The translations under genes and the position numbers were made by a program. The notes under the pieces were generated by a model, which was not told the DNA's origin, searched no databases, and was given only the letters and a program-made list of their open reading frames with translations. From JADHTT01 sp964633845 (GTDB lineage Bacteria; Campylobacterota; Campylobacteria; Campylobacterales; Arcobacteraceae), in the NCBI GenBank assembly GCA_964633845.1, contig CAZWLA010000011.1, positions 1 to 37,301 on the forward strand: DNA of 37,301 bases, given 5' to 3'. Shown one piece after another: positions 32,565-37,301 of the stretch. Position 1 is the stretch's first letter. Every line of letters begins with the position of its first letter.

Positions 32565-33638
32565 GTGTTAGTTCATGTTTGCTGTGCAGTAGATAGTCAC
32601 TTTTTTTTACAACAACTGCAAAAAGATTTTCCAGAAGAACAAATAGAGTGTTTTTTTTATGATCCAAATATTCATCCAATTAGTGAATATAGGTTAAGAC
32701 TTCTTGATGTTCAATATAGCTGTGATAAGCTTGGGATAAAACTTTATGAAGGGCCATATGACCTAGACTCTTGGCTAGCAAAAGTAAAAGGTCTTGAACA
32801 AGAGCCTGAAAAAGGCAACAGATGCACAGTATGCTTTGACACAAGACTTCAAACAACAGTTTTAAAAGCCAAAGAACTACAGCATAAGAACTTTACAACA
32901 ACACTTCTAATTAGTCCAAAAAAGTCACAAGAAAAACTACAATTAATAGGTAAAAAACTTTCCGAAGAATATGATCTAAATTTTATTTTTAAAGACTATA
33001 GATCTGGTCAAGGAACACACCTTCAAGCTAGTGAAGCTAAAGCAAACTCATTGTATCGACAAAACTATTGCGGATGTATGTTTGGACTAGATGCACAAAG
33101 AGATTCTCAAAATAAACTATGTGATGAATTAATTAGCCCAATTGGAAGACAAATACTGCCAGAATCAATTGAAAGTAGACTTGAACTTTATAAACAAAGA
33201 GATTATCTTGAAGCAAAAAATATAGATTATAAAATTATTAAACAAAGATTTTTAAACTATAGATTACTAAATGGAAAAGTTAATATAAATAAACAGACCA
33301 TGGCTTCGTATTTTTTAGCCTATTCAAGCCTTAAAAACAACAAAACAAATGGGAGAATAGAGTATACAAAAGATGAGATACACTATCTTAATAGAGATGA
33401 AACAAAGATTATTACAATCGATATTTTTAACAAACTAAGCAATAGTAAATATAAAAATACTCAAGAATTGATATTTAATCCTTTAGACTTTGATGATGAA
33501 ATAAAATTAAGAAATAATATAACACATGATAGTTATAATTTATCAACTATAATTGTAATAGATAAAATAATAGACGGTAAGATTGAAATAGTTTGCAATT
33601 CGCAAATATTTGAAGATGAGAAAGAGGTGATAATATGA
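32565..33638 (+). CDS. queH: Epoxyqueuosine reductase QueH with a long C-terminal extension
   Basis: Last step of queuosine synthesis for tRNA wobble bases, replacing QueG. The QueH core (about 1-174) has the paired cysteines HVCCAVD (C6, C7), FYDPNIHP (31-38), CTVC (C87, C90) and NYCGC (C169, C171). About 180 further residues follow that are absent from short QueH proteins. I choose GTG 32565: GGAG at 32555-32558 is well spaced and the protein then begins just before the CC motif. ATG 32553 in the same frame is possible. A longer frame opening at 32484 begins before the promoter. It overlaps lpxB by four bases. Confidence 0.9.
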   Translation: MLVHVCCAVDSHFFLQQLQKDFPEEQIECFFYDPNIHPISEYRLRLLDVQYSCDKLGIKLYEGPYDLDSWLAKVKGLEQEPEKGNRCTVCFDTRLQTTVLKAKELQHKNFTTTLLISPKKSQEKLQLIGKKLSEEYDLNFIFKDYRSGQGTHLQASEAKANSLYRQNYCGCMFGLDAQRDSQNKLCDELISPIGRQILPESIESRLELYKQRDYLEAKNIDYKIIKQRFLNYRLLNGKVNINKQTMASYFLAYSSLKNNKTNGRIEYTKDEIHYLNRDETKIITIDIFNKLSNSKYKNTQELIFNPLDFDDEIKLRNNITHDSYNLSTIIVIDKIIDGKIEIVCNSQIFEDEKEVII

Positions 33639-34675
33639 AACTTTTAGTTTGCGCACTTGAAAGCTCTTCAAATCTTCATTTAAAAGAACTACTAAAGTAT
33701 CTACCTGATGATATTGAACTAATGGGAATATTTGACAAATCTTTAGGTAGTCCCAATTACGATATAAGTGATTTAGCTGTAATGGGATTTGTCGATGCCA
33801 TAAAAAGGTTACCATTCTTTTTAAAATTAAATAATGAAATGGTTACCTTAAGTCAAAGTGCTGACAAAGTACTTTTAATGGATTCATCAGGTTTTAATCT
33901 GCCACTAGCTCAAAAAATAAAGAAAAAATATCCAAATAAAGAGATAATTTACTATATACTTCCTCAAGCTTGGGCTTGGAAAAAGAAAAGAATCCCAAAG
34001 ATTGAAAAATCATGCGATAAACTACTATCTATACTACCATTTGAAAAAGATTTTTATAGCAAAAAAGAAAAGATACAATATGTAGGTCACCCTCTGCTGG
34101 ATGAAATAAATATCTTTAAGGAGGAAATATCAAAAAATAATAAAATAGCCTTTATGCCTGGTAGTAGAAGTGGAGAAATAAAAAAACTTATGCCAATATT
34201 TTCCAAAGTAGCTAGTAAAATCAATAAAGAGGCTATTTTAATAATTCCTCCCCATTTTAGTGATGATTATATATTAAATACATATGGTGATATATCACAA
34301 TTTACTATCTCAAAAAATACTCATCATACTCTAGAAGAGGTAGATTTTGCATTTATATGTAGTGGCACTGCCACACTTGAAGCAGCACTTATTGGTACAC
34401 CATTTTTATTAAGTTATATTGCTAAACCTTTTGATTATTTTATAGCAAAAAATCTTATAAGAATAAAATATATTGGTCTAGCAAATATATTCTTTGATAA
34501 AATGGGATTAAAGCCTTTGCATCAAGAGTTTATACAAGAAGATGTTACTGTAGACAAACTTTTAAATGGATATAAACATATCGATTTAGAGCTATTTCTA
34601 AAAAACTCAAAACTATTAAGAGATTACCTACAGCATGGTAGCTCTAAAAATGCTGCTAAGCTGATTTTAACTTAA
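33635..34675 (+). CDS. lpxB: Lipid-A-disaccharide synthase
   Basis: Glycosyltransferase joining UDP-diacylglucosamine and lipid X at the inner membrane. The 346-residue protein shows LPQAWAWKKKR, GHPLLDEI, MPGSRSGEIKKLMP and ICSGTATLEAAL. The N-terminal motif reads LESSSNLHLK in place of the enterobacterial GEASGDLH form, as is usual in Campylobacterota. It precedes fabZ and lpxA, so three lipid A functions are clustered. A 58-base gap with a hairpin separates it from fabZ. Confidence 0.95.
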   Translation: MKLLVCALESSSNLHLKELLKYLPDDIELMGIFDKSLGSPNYDISDLAVMGFVDAIKRLPFFLKLNNEMVTLSQSADKVLLMDSSGFNLPLAQKIKKKYPNKEIIYYILPQAWAWKKKRIPKIEKSCDKLLSILPFEKDFYSKKEKIQYVGHPLLDEINIFKEEISKNNKIAFMPGSRSGEIKKLMPIFSKVASKINKEAILIIPPHFSDDYILNTYGDISQFTISKNTHHTLEEVDFAFICSGTATLEAALIGTPFLLSYIAKPFDYFIAKNLIRIKYIGLANIFFDKMGLKPLHQEFIQEDVTVDKLLNGYKHIDLELFLKNSKLLRDYLQHGSSKNAAKLILT

Positions 34676-34705
34676 ATAAACTATTAATTAAAAAATAGAT
34701 AAAAT

Positions 34706-34729
34706 AATCCTAAATTATTAATTAGGATT
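34706..34729 (+). promoter_or_regulatory. Hairpin covering the fabZ ribosome binding site
   Basis: AATCCTAA (34706-34713) pairs perfectly with TTAGGATT (34722-34729) around an eight-base loop. The 3' arm contains the only ribosome binding site of fabZ, TTAGGA (34722-34727). A possible TAAAAT -10 box at 34700-34705 would start transcripts within the 5' arm and so abolish the hairpin. Confidence 0.5.
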
Positions 34730-34733
34730 GAAA

Positions 34734-35177
34734 ATGTTAGATGTAGTAGAGATTCAAAAAATACTTCCACATAGGTACCCATTTTTACTTGTAGATAAAG
34801 TTACAAGTATGACAGAAGGTGAAGAGATAATTGCATACAAAAATGTGTCAATTAGTGAACCTGTATTTCAAGGACATTTTCCAGGTCATCCAATATATCC
34901 AGGTGTAATGATTCTTGAAGGTATGGCACAAGCTGGTGGTATACTTGCACTAAAAAGTGCTGGACTTACAGAAGAAGAGATCCAGCAAAAAGTTATATAC
35001 TTTATGAGTATTGATGGGGCTAAGTTTAGAACACCTGTAAAACCAGGGGACAAACTAGAATATAGAATTACTGTAAAAAAATTAAGAAAAAATTTAATAG
35101 TACTTGATGGTAAGGCTTATATAGATGATGAGCTAGCTAGTGAGGCAGAACTTAAAGCAATGGTTGTAGATAAATAG
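34734..35177 (+). CDS. fabZ: 3-hydroxyacyl-ACP dehydratase FabZ
   Basis: Hot-dog fold dehydratase of fatty acid elongation, 147 residues, whose substrate pool is shared with lipid A synthesis. It has ILPHRYPFLLVDKV (10-23) and the active residues in FQGHFPGHPIYPGVMILEGMAQ (46-66; H48, E62). The ATG at 34734 is chosen because TTAGGA lies six bases upstream; TTG 34728 in frame overlaps that region. The next gene starts directly after the stop codon. Confidence 0.97.
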   Translation: MLDVVEIQKILPHRYPFLLVDKVTSMTEGEEIIAYKNVSISEPVFQGHFPGHPIYPGVMILEGMAQAGGILALKSAGLTEEEIQQKVIYFMSIDGAKFRTPVKPGDKLEYRITVKKLRKNLIVLDGKAYIDDELASEAELKAMVVDK

Positions 35178-35957
35178 ATGGCTAAAATTCATCCTAGTGC
35201 TATAGTTGAAGATGGAGCGCAATTAGCTGATGATGTAACAATTGGACCATTTACTATCATTGGTTCACAAGTAGCTATTGGTAGTGGTACAGTAGTGCAA
35301 AGCCATTGTGTTATTATAGGAAAAACAACTATAGGTAAAGATAATAGAATTTTCCCTCATTCTGTACTTGGTACAATACCTCAAGATCTTAAATTTGATG
35401 GAGAGGAGACAGAACTAATTATAGGTGATACTAATACAATTAGAGAACATACACTAATTAATACTGGTACTGCTGGTGGAGGATACAAAACAGTTATTGG
35501 TAATGGAAGCTTAATTATGGGTCATGTTCATATTGGGCATGATTGTATTTTGGGTGACAATATTGTTGTTGCTAATTCATGTGCAATCGCTGGCCATGCT
35601 GAAATTTCTAGTAACTGTGTAATCGGAGGAATGAGTGCCATTCATCAATTCTCAAAAATTGGAGAATACGCAATGATTGGAGGAGGATCAATTGTTGTTC
35701 AAGATATTCCTCCATTTTGTATCTGTGAAGGTAACCGTGCAATATTAAGAAGCTTAAATATTAATGGTCTTAGACGACATTTTGAAAGATCTGATATTGA
35801 TGCAATTAAAAAAGCCTATAAAGCTATATTTGATTCTGGTAATCCAATAGTAGATACATCAAAAGAAATTATAGCAAACAATGATAATAGATTTGCAAAA
35901 CAATTAGCGAATTTTGTAATAAATACTAAAAGGGGCATCCCCTTTGCAAGGAAATAG
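35178..35957 (+). CDS. lpxA: UDP-N-acetylglucosamine acyltransferase
   Basis: First committed step of lipid A synthesis. Left-handed beta-helix built from hexapeptide repeats such as IHPSAIVEDGAQLADDVTIG; 259 residues, normal length. The catalytic His is in GHDC (H121), preceded by the MGHVHIG motif. The C-terminal helical domain (about 190-259) contains LNINGLRRHF. It starts immediately at the fabZ stop with no spacer and ends five bases before clpX. Confidence 0.97.
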   Translation: MAKIHPSAIVEDGAQLADDVTIGPFTIIGSQVAIGSGTVVQSHCVIIGKTTIGKDNRIFPHSVLGTIPQDLKFDGEETELIIGDTNTIREHTLINTGTAGGGYKTVIGNGSLIMGHVHIGHDCILGDNIVVANSCAIAGHAEISSNCVIGGMSAIHQFSKIGEYAMIGGGSIVVQDIPPFCICEGNRAILRSLNINGLRRHFERSDIDAIKKAYKAIFDSGNPIVDTSKEIIANNDNRFAKQLANFVINTKRGIPFARK

Positions 35958-35962
35958 ATAAT

Positions 35963-37183
35963 ATGGAAGAAATCACCTGTGATTTTTGTGGAGTTCAAGA
36001 CTCCAAAGAAAACCCTGTAATTTCAGGAGATAAGGCAACTATTTGTAAAACATGTGCAAAATCTGCATATGATATTATAGAAGGTCACCAAGTAAAAGAC
36101 AATAATGAAAATAATAATAATGAAGAATTAGTTGACCAAAACCTAATGACTCCAAAAGAGCTAAAAGCTACACTTGATCAATATATTGTAGGACAAGATG
36201 AAGCCAAAAAGACTCTAAGTGTTGCCGTATACAATCACTATAAACGAATATTTAAAAATATTCCTGAAGATGAAACTATACTAACAAAATCAAATGTTTT
36301 ATTAATAGGACCTACAGGAAGTGGAAAAACTTTATTAGCACAAACTATTGCTAAATACTTAGATGTTCCTCTTGCTATTGCTGATGCGACAAGCTTAACA
36401 GAAGCTGGTTATGTAGGAGACGATGTTGAAAATGTAATTACAAGACTACTGCAAGCAGCCGATGGTGATGTTCAAAAAGCTCAACAAGGAATTATTTTCA
36501 TTGATGAGATTGATAAGGTAGCTAGAATGGGTGAAAACAGATCTATAACTAGAGACGTATCTGGAGAGGGCGTTCAGCAAGCAATGCTAAAAATAATTGA
36601 AGGTAGCACTGTGAATGTTCCACCAAAAGGTGGAAGAAAACATCCTGGTCAAGAATCTATTTCAGTAGACACTACAAATATTTTATTTATATGTGGTGGA
36701 GCATTTGATGGCATGGAAGATATTATTGCCAAAAGACAAGGTGGCAATGTACTTGGATTCAACCAAACAAAAGTAACAAAAAAAGATGAGGAAAACCTTC
36801 TATCGTTAGTTGAACCAGATGATCTAACAAAATATGGACTTATCCCTGAATTAATTGGTAGACTTCATATGATTGCAACTCTTAAAGAGATTACTGAAGA
36901 TGATATGATACATATTTTAACTCAACCAAAAAATGCACTTACAAAACAATATCAGAAACTATTCAAAATGGATAATGTTAAATTAGAATTCAATAAAGAT
37001 GGATTAAAAGAGATAGCAAAAAAAGCTATTAGTAGAAAAACAGGTGCCAGAGGATTAAGATCTATATTAGAAGAAATTATGTTGGATATTATGTTTGAAT
37101 TACCAGACTTAACTGGTCAAACAATTAAGATAACAAAAGATATAGTACTAAAAGACACTAAAAAAGATAAAAAAATTGCATAA
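35963..37183 (+). CDS. clpX: ATP-dependent Clp protease unfoldase ClpX
   Basis: Hexameric AAA+ unfoldase that feeds ClpP, 406 residues. The N-terminal zinc-binding domain has C6, C9, C28 and C31. An Asn/Glu-rich linker (NNENNNNEE, 47-55) follows. The AAA+ module shows Walker A GPTGSGKT (116-123), pore loop GYVGDDVE (149-156), Walker B IIFIDEID (177-184) and the GGAFDG segment with the ClpP-contact loop nearby. clpP is not adjacent, as in related genomes. mreB follows after nine bases. Confidence 0.98.
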   Translation: MEEITCDFCGVQDSKENPVISGDKATICKTCAKSAYDIIEGHQVKDNNENNNNEELVDQNLMTPKELKATLDQYIVGQDEAKKTLSVAVYNHYKRIFKNIPEDETILTKSNVLLIGPTGSGKTLLAQTIAKYLDVPLAIADATSLTEAGYVGDDVENVITRLLQAADGDVQKAQQGIIFIDEIDKVARMGENRSITRDVSGEGVQQAMLKIIEGSTVNVPPKGGRKHPGQESISVDTTNILFICGGAFDGMEDIIAKRQGGNVLGFNQTKVTKKDEENLLSLVEPDDLTKYGLIPELIGRLHMIATLKEITEDDMIHILTQPKNALTKQYQKLFKMDNVKLEFNKDGLKEIAKKAISRKTGARGLRSILEEIMLDIMFELPDLTGQTIKITKDIVLKDTKKDKKIA

Positions 37184-37192
37184 AGGACAAGT

Positions 37193-37301
37193 ATGTTTTT
37201 AGATAAATTTATAGGTATGTTTTCAAATGATATGGCAATAGACCTAGGTACTGCAAATACATTAGTATCAACAAGAGGTAAAGGCATTATTATTAATGAA
37301 C
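37193..37301 (+). CDS. mreB: Rod-shape actin MreB, 5' part only
   Basis: The first 36 codons of an MreB/actin-like ATPase that organises cell-wall elongation. The ATP phosphate-1 motif MAIDLGTANTLV is at residues 14-25. AAAGGAC precedes the ATG. The gene runs off the window. Its position after clpX is the order found in Campylobacter. Confidence 0.93.
   Translation, partial: MFLDKFIGMFSNDMAIDLGTANTLVSTRGKGIIINE

Noticed and set aside
1..37301. Mobile elements, CRISPR arrays, tRNA or rRNA genes, horizontally acquired islands
   Set aside because: No direct-repeat arrays, transposase or integrase frames, cloverleaf-like segments or shifts in base composition were found by eye.

Overview
The window is AT-rich chromosomal DNA from a member of the Campylobacterota (former Epsilonproteobacteria). 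The evidence is a nuo cluster whose NuoE and NuoF positions hold non-canonical proteins, the gene order queH-lpxB-fabZ-lpxA-clpX-mreB, TATAAT boxes without clear -35 elements, and an LpxB N-terminus of the campylobacterial kind. A YeeE/YedE sulfur transporter and an exported type II sulfide:quinone oxidoreductase suggest a sulfur-oxidising or sulfide-exposed lineage, but genus is not resolved. I see no tRNA, rRNA, mobile element, prophage or CRISPR, and no gene-free stretch above 300 bases.

Layout. 1-1035 (-): YeeE/YedE transporter, running off the window. 1143-2911 (+): glutamine amidotransferase PabA/TrpG coupled to a GT-C-like membrane protein. 2995-3670 (+): rpmI-rplT with a structured spacer and a strong terminator. 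3745-5563 (-): small membrane protein and Tat-exported sulfide:quinone oxidoreductase, each with its own signals. 5674-10787 (-): AEC transporter, asnB, a membrane protein, leuC and mobA, in that transcription order. 10909-11181 (+): rpsO. 11329-17073 (+): glmU-coaBC-uppS-prepilin peptidase-lptF-truA, a tight housekeeping and envelope operon. 17074-31074 (-): a 14-gene complex I operon in the order nuoABCD-E*-F*-GHIJKLMN. 31252-32520 (-): lipoprotein and nfo. 32565-37301 (+): queH, lpxB, fabZ, lpxA, clpX and the start of mreB.

How the genes work together. The complex I operon encodes all membrane and connecting subunits, but nothing that could bind NADH or FMN. The NuoE-position protein has no cysteine. 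The NuoF-position protein is, by direct comparison inside this window, a shortened paralogue of the C-terminal half of the neighbouring NuoG. Electrons therefore probably enter from a small carrier such as flavodoxin or ferredoxin. The sulfide:quinone oxidoreductase would feed the same quinone pool. GlmU, LpxA, FabZ, LpxB, LptF and UppS form an envelope-biogenesis set.

The most notable non-gene signals are a nuo terminator embedded in the truA coding sequence, a perfect 10-bp inverted repeat upstream of nuoA, a hairpin covering the fabZ ribosome binding site, a run of hairpins between rpmI and rplT, and several genes whose -10 box sits only 5-6 bases before the start codon.
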